Shown here: piece by piece, positions 11,792 to 23,500 of the stretch
How the letters are laid out: every line of letters starts with the position of its first letter
Numbering within the stretch: position 1 is the first letter of the stretch
Assembly (NCBI RefSeq): GCF_018320785.1
Contig: NC_054872.1
Location: forward strand, 36,220,051 to 36,284,050
Reading direction: 5' to 3'
DNA: 64,000 bases
DNA from: Cheilinus undulatus
Lineage: Eukaryota; Chordata; Actinopteri; Labriformes; Labridae
Made by a program: the position numbers and the translations under genes
The notes under the pieces: model-generated
Databases searched by the model: none
Told to the model about the DNA's origin: nothing
What the model saw: only the letters and a program-made list of their open reading frames with translations

Positions 11792-13139
11792 CAGTCAACC
11801 TTTGGATGTTCTACCCTCTTATTTTTTTATAAATCAATCATGGTCAATAAATTTTGTTTGGCAAAAATATGAATATACAAAACTTTAATGTCAGAGTGAA
11901 AACAAAGTAATATTCATATAATGTTTAATATTAATTTTAAGTCAGTTTTTATTAGATGTGCCTTCTGCTGCAGTCACAGCACTGAGTCTGTGTGAATAGG
12001 TTCAATCAGGCCCGCACATCTGGACTCTGCAATTTTACTCCATGTTTCTTTGAGAAACTGCTCAAGCGCTCTCAGGTTGCAAAGACATCTGTAATGAACA
12101 GCCCATTTCAAGTCTACCCACAAATTGTCTACTTGATTTAGGTTTGAGCTTTGACTCAGCCACTCCAGAACATTCATCTTGTTGTCTTTGAACACTTTCT
12201 GTGTAGCATCCCCACAACAGGATGCTGCAACCCTCTGCCTCAAAGTGGGGATTATGTCCACCAAACATAGTGCCATGTCTGATGGCTAAAAAGCACCATT
12301 TTGGTCTCACCAGACCAAAGAAATTTCCACTTGACCACTAGTTTCTCCCACATGCCTTTTGGCGAACTTGCATCCAGATTTAATGAGCTTTCTTTAACAG
12401 TGGCTTTCTGCTTTCCACTCTTACATCAAGTTTTGGCTGGTGAAGAACCCCAGCAACAGTTGTATGCAGAGTCTCTCCCATCTCAGCTGCTGAAGCTTGA
12501 AACTCCTTCAGAGTAGTCATAGATGTATTGATGGCTTCTAGTCTTCTCCTTGCACGGTTCCTCAGTTTGTGAGGACAGCCTGATCTAGGCAGATTTATAC
12601 ATGTGCCATAATCCTTTCATTTCTTGATGATGGATTTAACTGAACTCCAGGGATGTTCAGTACCTCAAAATTCATTTGTCTCCATCCCCTGACTTATATT
12701 TCTTATCAATCGCCTTTTCTCTGAGTTGCTTGGAGTGTTCTTTTGTCTTTATGGTGTAATGGTAGCCAGGAATACTGATGAACCAGTGACATGACCTTCA
12801 AAACATAGGTGTCCTTATACCACAACCACCTGAGACACATTCACTGCACTCAGACGATTCCCATTTCACAAATTTTAAGTCTACTAGCACCATGTGTCTG
12901 GATCTCTGTTGAATAAGTTCAGTCACTTCAAAGGGGATGAATATTTAAGCAATTCCTTATTTTACATTACATATTTTTGTTCGACATTACTTTGTAGAAA
13001 TCTGTTTTCATTTTCACATTAAAGAGTGTTTTTTGCATTTTTTTTTTTTTATAAAAGCCCAAATTATATTGACCACGATTGATTTTTGAAGTCAATAAAA
13101 GGTGTAAAACATCCTCCATACTTCATGTAGGCACTGTAC
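11792..13139 (-). mobile_element. Tc1-like transposon, degenerate
   Basis: The transposase lies on the minus strand. The C-terminal part (12276-11974) has the pattern NKMNVLEWLSQSSNLNQVDNLWVDLKWAV. Upstream parts (about 12640-12300) match the helix-turn-helix and WKFLWSDETK-like region with frameshifts. The right end is GTAGGCACTGTA at about 13128-13139. The left end (TTTGGATGTT at about 11801) matches the subterminal 'CCTTGGATGTTTTACC' of the copy at 56579. Same family as the copies at 6957 and 56579. Confidence 0.85.
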
Positions 13140-14769
13140 ATGCTCTGCCGTAAAATGCTTGGTACCCCTATTTAAATGAAATCTTATATCTTCATATCAT
13201 TCAGGTCTTTTTGAATGACTTGGTTTGTATCAGAAATCAATTTCTTTAAAACTGAGTTTTGTATTTATGCAATTTAATAAATTTATACGTTTTTTTATTC
13301 AGTTCGAGGGAATATCATGACTTAACAGTAAAATGGTATATGTCAGATCTTGGTTTAAAAAATAACAAGTGCCCATCTGCAATATTAAGAATACATGTTA
13401 TGGTAGTTTTTGTTTCTGTTGTAAAGTAAAGAAGGCCCAAAAGACACATGATTATTGAAATATTTACTAGGAAATGGAGTAGATCTTTACATATAGAAAC
13501 ATAATCACAATAATACTTTGAAAAGCCTACATGCTGCTCATCATTGACAAACTAGCCAGTAAAATCAAGATAACATAGATCAAGATAGTTGAAGTTTTAT
13601 GGCAGTAAACAATCAATACATTCATCAGTAATAAATGCACATTCTTTTGGAAGTTTCTCAAGCCATTTATCCTTAAAAATAAAGCATCACGAATAAAATG
13701 GCTGATGGTCACAAACAAGATGTACCATATAAAGCACATGTAAATAAAAAGGTGATACAGAATTCTTTGATGTGCTTTAAATGTTACCCTGAGCACTTAC
13801 ATGTCCTTGGATTTCAAGGAATATCTAACCCATCTAATACCCGACAATTAAATCACAGCAACATCACTGAGGGGTCAAACTGGGTTGTTGTATCCAGAAT
13901 GTCTTTCAAGGACTTTAGTTTCCAAACAACAATTTGAAAACATTATTAGTAACAGCAGAATGTTGCAAACATCACAACACTTTCATTCAACCTTTATCTA
14001 AATAGTGGCTGTCAAAAGCCAACAAAGAATTTGGTGGTTGATTGAATAAGTTGATGATTTCTGGAGATTTTAAAGAGAGATTTATTAACAAAATCTTTCT
14101 TTTGTGTCATGTCAACCTTGTCTTGAGATATAGAAAGAGGAAAATGTGGATATACAGGAACAGAAATTAATAGTGCTGGATGAAAAATAAAGATCCATAA
14201 ACAGGTTAATTATTCTATGTAATTGGAGCACTTACTCAAAATTTTCTGTCATTATTTCTCAGTTCAATTGTCAAAACAGGGTTTTCTTGGAACATTACAA
14301 AAAACACCTAAGAGAGTGTGCAACCAATAATATTTGAGTGTGAAATCAACCATGACACATTCTTTTTGTCACAAGCATTGATAGTCTGAATCACCAAGTA
14401 TCAGCCATGTATTGAGATGAGACAACCCCAGATTATATACTACTAGCCCCAATCCCTTTAATAATATTCTACTACATCCCCATCTACAACGATTAAAGAG
14501 GAAACAAAACAATTATAGTGGAACATTTTCTTCATATCATATCATGGCAAGTTATGTAAAGCAGAAGAAAATATCAATATCATAATTCCCACGCTGTTTG
14601 CATGGACAGTTGACAAAGAGTCAGCATGTAAATCTCATAACTGTTTACAATCTTTTGTATTTTTTTTTTCTTTTGGTATAAATGTATGCTTCACATTGTT
14701 CAGATGAGAATTCAGTCCCTGCTTTCTTGAGTAAACACTCCTCGACTCTATCAAGTCAATCTGAAGAAT

Positions 14770-14777
14770 TCCCTGAG
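14770..14777 (-). promoter_or_regulatory. miR-125/lin-4 8-mer seed match
   Basis: The minus strand reads CTCAGGGA, complementary to miR-125 nucleotides 2-8 plus the A. It lies 2.75 kb past the lin28a stop, so it matters only if the 3'UTR reaches this far. Confidence 0.4.
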
Positions 14778-16499
14778 ATTTCAGATTGACAATTCCTGAG
14801 ATGAGCCATAAGAGTGAAGATTTTTTTTTTCAAACCAGCAACTGACTGTAGTTTCATTAAAATATAAAAAGAGAAAAAAATCTGATATTGAACATATAGT
14901 CAAAAGAGATCAAACTGAATATAAAAACTTATTAATGCATCTTACACATGATTAGTGCAGAGTAATATTGCATTGGTTTTGGCATAGATAGAAATAACAT
15001 TAGACCTGTCTTCGTAGAGACATAAAAAACAAAGCTAAAAAAACAGAATTAAAGAAAAAACTCACAGTTTAAGTCAGTCCTCTAAATACTTTGCACTTGC
15101 ACAGTATTTTCTATTTGTAACTTGCATGGTGTGATTTCACTGTATTTATACTGCATCAAATGACTGTTGAGGGCAATGATTTATCAAGCACGTATGTACA
15201 AAGAAATACGGAGAAGTACCTTGATGTTTAAATAGCTTTTACCCAAATATATCCAGAAGTCATCTGAGCTATGAATGACACTTGATGGTTTTTCAATGTT
15301 TAGTAATTCGTTCACTGCTGAGAGGCTTCAACATGAGCAGAAGGAGAAGCTGCAGCACTCTTGAATGAAAATAAATAAGAATTATGATTAAAAAAGGCTT
15401 TAGATTAATTTTACATATATATTAATTGGGTGTTATAGTTCTCAGCTTCTCCTGTAAAACGGGAGTAAAATGCTGATTAGCTAGCTAGTTCTACATGCTC
15501 CTCCATGCAGGCTTGGTGTTCCTGAGCTACAACCCTACTAAGGGTTATAGGGAGGTAATGTCTTAAATAACTACCTAGATAACAGATCACACTGGATATA
15601 AACAAACACCAGCCTTCCCACTGACAACATCATAGCTGATTTTGCCTTATCATATTCAAGTATTAAGAGGAGAGCTAGCTGGACCCCAGTAACTCAGTCC
15701 AGATCAAGTATCTGCTTTGAAGTATTGAGGTATATTTGTTGTATTCAGTATCACATAGTTTGTACTTCTATCAAACCAAAGATGAGGAAATTGTTAAGTA
15801 GCAGAATTTCACACAGTAGCCAATTTAAAAAAAAAAACAAAAAACGCAAAACTGTTAAGGTGGTCAGAAGCGTTGTGTGGTCAAAATTGTTGTGTGCTGC
15901 CCACTCTGGGCGACTGAATACCAGCAAATAAATGGCCTGGTATTTATTCGCTGGTATCCATCGCTGTGACTGGCCTGACCTGACTCTTGTCAGATCTAAC
16001 TCTGACAACCTACTAACACAAAGAGAACCAGTCACATTTGCCATAGAAATTAAAACACAGGCTTACTCATGTTAGACAATGTGAATAGTAAAATCTAGCT
16101 TGTTCCTGCCAAGCATCAGACAACAGCTGTGATATAGTATGGTCTAATAGAACAAAAACAGCACCAAATCACTTACTAAAGCTGGACAGATCACTAGATC
16201 CCATCCATGCTTGATGTCATTATAGTTCAACTAGTGGTGCAATGATCAGTTGATGTGTGATCTGTTTGGATCAACCCCTACAGTAAAGGCCACATGTGAT
16301 CCACATATTTATGTCAAATATCAATCAAGACTGTATCAAGTAAGCAGATATCAGCAGGTGGTCACACAGGAACATGTTAGTTTGATTTGAGTTACACAAC
16401 ACTCACTGCAGCAGCCAATGTGTGCCCACATGTTGATGCTATTCAAATGCAGAGTTGAGTTGGTTGGCCAGGAAGGAGAAATTTTTAAACGAAGACCCC

Positions 16500-16535
16500 T
16501 TTTTTCCTTTTCTTTCTTTCTTTCTCTCTTTCTTT
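16500..16535. repeat. CT-rich microsatellite
   Basis: An imperfect (CTTT)n/(CT)n tract beginning TTTTTTCCTTTTC. It lies in the presumed lin28a 3'UTR, where it would be transcribed as a purine-rich GAAA tract. Confidence 0.75.
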
Positions 16536-16790
16536 GTGTTTTTGGCTAATCTGGTCTGTGGAAAAATCTGTCACTGTGTTTGTGATCCATTGCACCACTA
16601 GAGTAAACAGATTTGAGTGTCCGACCAAACCAAGGGTTCATGGCAATGCTGTCTTTATGCTGTACAGTAGTGCAAAAATAATGATCTAATCCCTATTCAA
16701 ATCTCAGTCTTCAAAACTGTATCTTAAGAATACCTGTTTACCATCAACAGTAGGAATGATGGTTGAAGTCGCAGGGCAAATATGCACCAT

Positions 16791-16798
16791 TGAGGTAG
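16791..16798 (-). promoter_or_regulatory. let-7 8-mer site in the lin28a 3'UTR (distal)
   Basis: Plus-strand TGAGGTAG gives CTACCTCA in the mRNA, a perfect 8-mer for the let-7 seed, about 730 bases after the stop codon. LIN28A is a classical let-7 target as well as a blocker of let-7 maturation, which supports function. Confidence 0.75.
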
Positions 16799-17179
16799 AC
16801 TGCACCAGCAAAATACTGGATAGAAATAATGTAATTACTAAAGAAAAATAAGTGACCAAAAGCTGGAAACCACTTCTAGTCTGACATTCATTTGGCCCCA
16901 GGATTACTGGATGGTCAATTGCCGTATTGGCAGATGCCAATACGTAGCCTGCAGCTATACCATAAATCCCATCCCATGTTTTTTTACAAACCCTCCCATT
17001 TTCCATGCTATGTACGATCTAACATTCATCGCAGAGGTACTATCGGTTACGCTCTGCCTTGTTGGATAATGAGGTGTAACAGTCTCATAGGAAACTTTAG
17101 CATAAGGCAGCAAAAGTGTAGCTCTGTACGTAACAAACTGAATGAATATTCTGCAAAAAGAGGTATAATGCCCATAGGA

Positions 17180-17186
17180 GAGGTAG
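17180..17186 (-). promoter_or_regulatory. let-7 7-mer-m8 site in the lin28a 3'UTR
   Basis: Plus-strand GAGGTAG gives CTACCTC followed by T in the mRNA, a 7-mer-m8 match. It is weaker than the two neighbouring 8-mers. Confidence 0.55.
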
Positions 17187-17267
17187 AGTGGTGCATAAAA
17201 AAAACAAAGTCCAATAAAAATCATCAAGATAATCTGTTGAATGGCAATTGCTAACTAAAATCTCTGT

Positions 17268-17274
17268 TCCCTGA
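17268..17274 (-). promoter_or_regulatory. miR-125/lin-4 7-mer-A1 match
   Basis: The mRNA strand reads TCAGGGA, pairing with miR-125 nucleotides 2-7 plus the A. It lies about 260 bases after the lin28a stop, between two let-7 sites. Confidence 0.45.
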
Positions 17275-17411
17275 AATACTAGCAGTGATTCAAACATTTA
17301 GAAAGCGTTCTGAGTGCAATAATACGGCAGTATTCCTGAGTGTAACACCAAATGAAAACAATCAAAAGAAAAAAACCTTCAGCAACATTCTTCATCAGTA
17401 ATTCTTTAACC

Positions 17412-17419
17412 TGAGGTAG
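17412..17419 (-). promoter_or_regulatory. let-7 8-mer site in the lin28a 3'UTR (proximal)
   Basis: Plus-strand TGAGGTAG gives CTACCTCA in the mRNA, about 113 bases after the stop codon. This is close enough to lie in the 3'UTR whichever poly(A) site is used. Confidence 0.8.
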
Positions 17420-17531
17420 TTCCAAAAGCAGCTTTGACAGGCAGACTAGGACCATGTGTCCCATCCCTCCCATCAAAGTAATTTGATTGGCCTCTGTGCT
17501 TCCCCGGCGTCAATAATGCCCAACCTCCGAC

Positions 17532-20500
17532 TTAATCAGAGGTCTCAGGAGCCGATGCCATGTGCTCCTCCTCCTCCTCTTTTGAGGGGGACGGTTTTCC
17601 CTGAGAACCCGGTGAGGACTGTTGTGCTTTTACTGGGCAGTTGGCAACCATGTGGTCGATGCTCTGGCAGAAATGGCACTTCTTGGGCTGTGGTGGTAAC
17701 TTGCATTCTTTGGCATGATGGTCCAGGCCTCCACAGTTGTAGCACCTTAAAAAGAAGATTTAAACAGATGTCTTTCTATGGCTTGCAAAACAATCTTCTG
17801 TGGTGACACACAACATCATTATCCTGCAGATGTGCAACTAATCAAGAAAAGATTGAGTGCAGACCTGACAAATCATTCAGCTCAAAGATGCAACCGAAAG
17901 CTCCATATAACAAAGGATGAAAAATGCAGAACATTTGTCAAAATACTCTTATGTTTACTGCTTTGAGGAAACCCTCAAAATGTTTAGAATCAAGTACGTA
18001 GAAATGTCCTTCTGGGCTTTTTAGGGAAGCAATTCTTCCTAACAAAAAAAAATCCTGTCCTGCAAAAATTGTGTGGTTTCTGAATTATCCCGATTAAGAC
18101 AGAAATATTCCATGCAATACCACTAGTAACTAAACCTTTATGGATGTATAGGGGGAATATTGGTTGCATAAGTTTGCCACTAGATGGCAACAGTTTCACA
18201 GGATTAGCTTGAGTTCACCTATTGTCAATCTTGAAGGGCATTTCAGGTCATACGTCATGGCTCTTTGGGTGAGTGCACAATTTAAGAAAAATCTTTACAG
18301 GTCAAATCTTTTCTTAGATAGTCACAATGTACCACCAAAATAGATCAAGTCTTTAAAACAACCTTGGTTCTGGACACTTGACTATTCAAGTGGACTTAAA
18401 ATTTGCAACAAGTAAGTGCTAGGGACCTCAATCCATTGGTCTGGTATGGTCAGTGTAGCTCTTACTTTTTCAAAGCATCTTGAACAGCTTGTGTTAGTCA
18501 GTTTCTCTCTGTCAAAAGCTCGCCCTTGGACTCACTGAGTTCTATTGTATTCAAGTAAGACATCCGTTTCATTAGCATTGAACTTTAGAAATGAACACCA
18601 TGCAGGGGTCAAGCAGGAACCATCGGGCTGCCTTCATCCACCACTGTTCGGACACAATCTATAGAATGGCCACGCGTGCAGGGGTGGAAGACAGATGGGT
18701 GGTGGGCGTGCAGCCTGTGCCACGGCAGACCCCCTGCCACTATTGAAGCAGCAGATGAGGACTGGTCAGGGCGGCTGCCGAAAGGTCAGTGTGGCTTTGT
18801 GGCAGTGGCCGTTGGGGTGGTGTCAAGGTCTATACCGCCTCATCACAACAGCTCCCTTCATCAGCGTCCATCAGGAGGCAAAAGGAGGGAAGGGGAAGTG
18901 GTCCCTTTGTCTAAAAAAGCTGCAGTAATGACCTCTGAACCATGCCCCCTCGACCCACCCCACCCTTCCCCTCAATCCCCAATCCTATCCCAGCCCCCAG
19001 CCCTTCTGCATTTACTCATACATTGTTGCCATGACAACAGTGACCTTTCACCCCCTTGCCCGAGCTCTTACATCTGTTATCATTTAAACGGACAGGAGCT
19101 TTTCCCCTACCTTCAGTCATTTCTATGCACAAAGGTGGTCTTTAAAAGGTGGATCTTAAAACAGCTGGTGGCAAACATGAGGCCAAAAGCAAGAAATGGA
19201 GTAAAAATATTACTCCTGTCCCAAATATATCTGACAACTGGTTGTAAATATAATCAATCAATCATACATGAACCAATGGAACACCATACAGAGGTGCATA
19301 ATGAAATACGCCAGAGGGGAACGATACTTTATCAATGGATCAGTGTGATCTTCGGAGTCATCGAACCACAGTGGGCCTCCCAGGACTCTTTGGAGCAGTA
19401 ATGATCTCTGTTCTCACACTGACTACTCTCTGGCCCTAATCACAACTGACAGGAGGGTGAAGTTAATACACTTCTAACCGCTTGCTATATTCAAAGAATT
19501 ATGCCATAATCAAGCCCCCCTTGGTTCTTCTTTCTTTCACTTGGAGGGACACCGTTGCCTTTGCATGAAACCCTGGAATCAGTAGAAAAACTAATTAATT
19601 AATTTAATTCAAATAATTTAAGATGAATCATCCAGGTCTTGGCTTCTTTTTTAACTTTCACCAGGCTTAAAATCATTGAATGCATTTTGTGCACATTCAA
19701 ACCAAACATAAATACATTTTCTTACATACTGACAGCTTCCATCAAACACTGATTAAATTTAAACTATCTCATGTACATCTCCCCAATTTGTGTATCAATA
19801 ACCCTACAGATTAAGCTGCCCTACAGATTACAGATTAATACTTGTGATTTAAACTAAACTTTTTTGGGATGTGTTTGGTTTGGGGAGTTCCCAATCACAT
19901 TGGCAAAATAGGGTTTAGGAAGAAAGGAAGAAACAGTGGTTGTGAATTCACTTGGGGCCAGCAGATTTAAACAGTTATTGATCCAGGTCACACGTCAAGC
20001 CTGCTGGTGTGACCCTTGCTGGGGCTAGAGGTGGGGGTTGGGGTTTAGGAAGAGGAAGGAAAATGGGGAGAAACTAAAAATGCCCTTGTAATTCTAAACC
20101 AAATCCAAACTGGACAGAACAATGACTGTTTGTGGACTACTAAAAAACTCGACTCAAAAGGTTCCTAATATAAGATGCATAATCATTTTCTGTCTGGTAA
20201 GAACAATGCATCTGCAGAAAAACTATGTTTTGCAATTGACTATTTTTATTACAGTCCCTATAGTTCTTACATACAAAAAAATGGTGTTGTGTACTGTCCC
20301 AACGTTAAAAAAACATTTTCTGAGTGATTAAAAGACACTTGATCTATGGAGATGCATGGTTAAACCGGAAAACTTTACTCGTGACATAATTCAAAGCCTC
20401 TTTATGCTCTGCTCTTGATTTAATAAATTGAAGACTGGGAGTTATTTAATCTGAATGATACTGGCTTCTGCTGGGCACTTCCAGTTACTCTGCTCTTGCT

Positions 20501-23500
20501 TTTTTAGTGACCTGCTACAAAGGAAACCAACTTTTTCATGCACTTCTCTTTCTTTTCCAGTTCTTTTCTGCTTACCTGTCTCCCTTTGAACGTCGCTTCT
20601 GGACCTTCTTGCCTTTGGGTCTCCGTTCACTTCCCACACAGTGGATGCCACCTGGTCCGGTCACTCGCTGTGACTCCAGGCCCTTTGAAGACTTTTTGAA
20701 GGTAAACTCAACTGCCTCGCCTTCCTTTAGGCTGCGAAAGCCTTCCATGTGCAACTTGCTCTGAAAGGTAGCATAGGCAAAGCATTCTGTATTAGAAGGA
20801 CTGTTTTGTGAATCAGTAACTCCAGATTGAGAAAAACAGGGTTTGCCTACCATAAACTTTCTCGTACATAAACAAAAAGTCAACCAATAAGATGTGGTGT
20901 GTTATTGCAGTTGTAATGGGTGGTTGCACTGTACTGGTATAACCAAGAGGGGAGCAAAATATTACTAATGCCTTTCAGTATATGCACTCCAGTTCACTGC
21001 CACCCACTATGACTTCAATGATAAACAGAAGTCAAATGAATGCCTTTCTGACTTTAACAGACACTGGAAGTGTAGGAGCTTTATGCACGAATTTTACGGT
21101 GAAATTGATGTAAAAATTGATGTATTTGATTGCATTAGATGGGTGGCCATTATGCATTATGCAAATAACTGAAATTTAGATTTAATCTCGATATGGCCAA
21201 CTGTAATTTTCAAATTACAGAGGGTGCAATATTTCTTTAGCCTGATAATGTGCCAAAATACCAGTTTATTTTTTTACAGCAGAGATGTTATGCTCGGCAC
21301 ATCATGCAAAAATTCAAAGAAATAAGAATTAAGAATAGTTTGCAAAAATAGTCCTGATGTTCTTATACGTTTTTCTTTATCAAAAATTAGAATGACATAA
21401 AACTACCATTTTGTTTGATACAACAATTCATATCAGATATGCAATATGAATCAAAATGATCACACTTAAATATTCTTTCAAATTTGTCAACTCTAGTGGT
21501 CATAATACTACGGCTAATCAGCGTTTGGTTGTACGTGACTTTCTCAAAACCTGCCCTATTACAAGAGTTTATATAATCTCTATACTGAGCCCATGGATAC
21601 TTTAACCCTAAAAACCCACCCCCACTAGTCATCACTTCATGATACCATCACAACGTGATTGCACCAATCAGGTAACTGGTATTTTTTGGTGGTCATGTCT
21701 CACTTGATAAGGTAACAATGAGGATGGCAAACATAACAATGCTTGCCATCCTCACTCTTCCTGTCAGTTTGTCTACATACTTCTTTCCACAAAAGTCACC
21801 TCCACCTTCATTCTGCCTTGTCTTTTTGCTGTGTTGAGTGGTAAATCTGATGAGGATACCTTCAACCCATCCCCCCCTCTGGAGGAACAGCATTCCACAC
21901 TACTGCCCCCACCTCATCCCGCTTCCCACCCACATCACAAAGCTCCACTAACACACTGACCACCAACACTAACCCTAAACTGCAGGATGCAGGGGTTAGT
22001 GCTACGGTTGGGGGTGGGGTGAGAAGGCAGCAGTGCTTCTCTGGGAGGTTGGGGGTCAGGGGGACATTCCTTGGATGGTTGTTTGGCAGAAAGAGGTGGA
22101 AGATAAAAGTTGAGAGAAAGCATGAATGATTGATATCTCCTTTTGATATCAGTGCTTGAATGTGTGACATCTTTTTTGTAAAGAAACATGGTGATTTAAT
22201 TTGGTATTGTTTGTGGAACAGAGGATTGGGGAGGCCTGTTAGATTAATTCATCAACAAAGGAGGAACAATAAGTGTAAATACTAGTTTAGGCTCGTGCCT
22301 AGCCATGTAGTCTGTCATTGTTCACCTGAGTTGACCCTTTAGAGTGGTTCCTCCTGATACCAGCATCTCGCTGGAAATGTATCCGATTCCAAGGTAACAA
22401 AAATAGAGATGAAAGAAGGGAAGGTGTGGTGTGGGATTAAAGATAACTACAACATAGGAAACCCCTCTCTTTTAATCCTTGGTGGTGCTGGAGGATCAAC
22501 TTGATACAACTTCAGCAGACACAGAAAGGAGGTTTCCTGATGTTGTGTTTGTTTTGACTGACATTAATCCGCATTCTTTCATATAATTTAGAATAAAGTG
22601 ACAAAAACCTGTTAATTATGAGCATCACTCTCTCATTGATGACTCCTTAAACCATCAGGAATCAAAATGAGCTTCTCAGAGGACATTTTTCATTTTTACT
22701 GGAAGCATTAAACCAAACAGAAGCATTTAGGAAATGTTACCATTACATCTAAATGACATCCACGATAAATCAACAATGGCACTTTGTTGCTCAACATTTC
22801 AGTTGGATTTTCAACAAAGTCTATTGTCTCAGTAAACTGCTAAGCTTTCAAAAAGAGTTCTTCTGTTAACATTTATTCACAACTGTACATCTGCCTCCAA
22901 GACCTAGGCATCCAGCAAACATTACTGTTGAGCCATAACATTGGAGTGGTTACATGGATGTTCACACACTCCCAGTTACATCAGGCCCCTCTATGGCCTG
23001 ATGACCGTTAACCCATTTCCTCCCTCATGTGTGACCTTCCTCCCAACCCCCATGGTGGACCCTCACTGGCCACAGGCCCTCCACCAGGTTACACACAGGT
23101 AGAGAATAGGGTGGGGACTTTAAAGAGACGTTTTTTCAAGTGTTAGCTGGTCGCAGATCTACTGTAAACTTTGTCCAGAATATGTCTGGAAGCGAAGAGA
23201 GACAGAGAAAGACATCAGAGCAGCGAGGGACAAAAGCAGGACTGCTGCTGAGACAAAGAGGGGCTCGGTCACGGCCGAAGGGTGCTTCATTCGGATGCAT
23301 GGCTCTATTGTCCACCTGCACAAAGGCCAGTGGACCCTTGGAGTTAATTTTCCTTGACACGCGGCCACTAATTTTAGGGCTGAGGCCTTTTAGGTTGCCA
23401 TAACCCCTTTACATCCATCATTGACACGCGTGTCTACTTTTTCTTGTGACACAGAGGGAAGTAGGCCATTGGTTACGGATATCTTGTGGACATAAATGAG

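Larger units (their letters stand above)
13140..17531 (-). other. lin28a: lin28a 3'UTR and downstream region
   Basis: No coding exon was recognised for about 4.4 kb after the lin28a stop. LIN28A mRNAs usually have a 3'UTR of several kilobases, so much of this is probably transcribed. Minus-strand AATAAA hexamers occur at 14091-14096 and 13294-13299, but the true end cannot be decided. The stretch contains let-7 and miR-125 seed matches (listed separately), three miR-30-type TGTTTAC matches (within 13604-13612, 14731-14737 and around 16603), a CT microsatellite, and a Tc1 element just beyond its far end. Confidence 0.55.
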
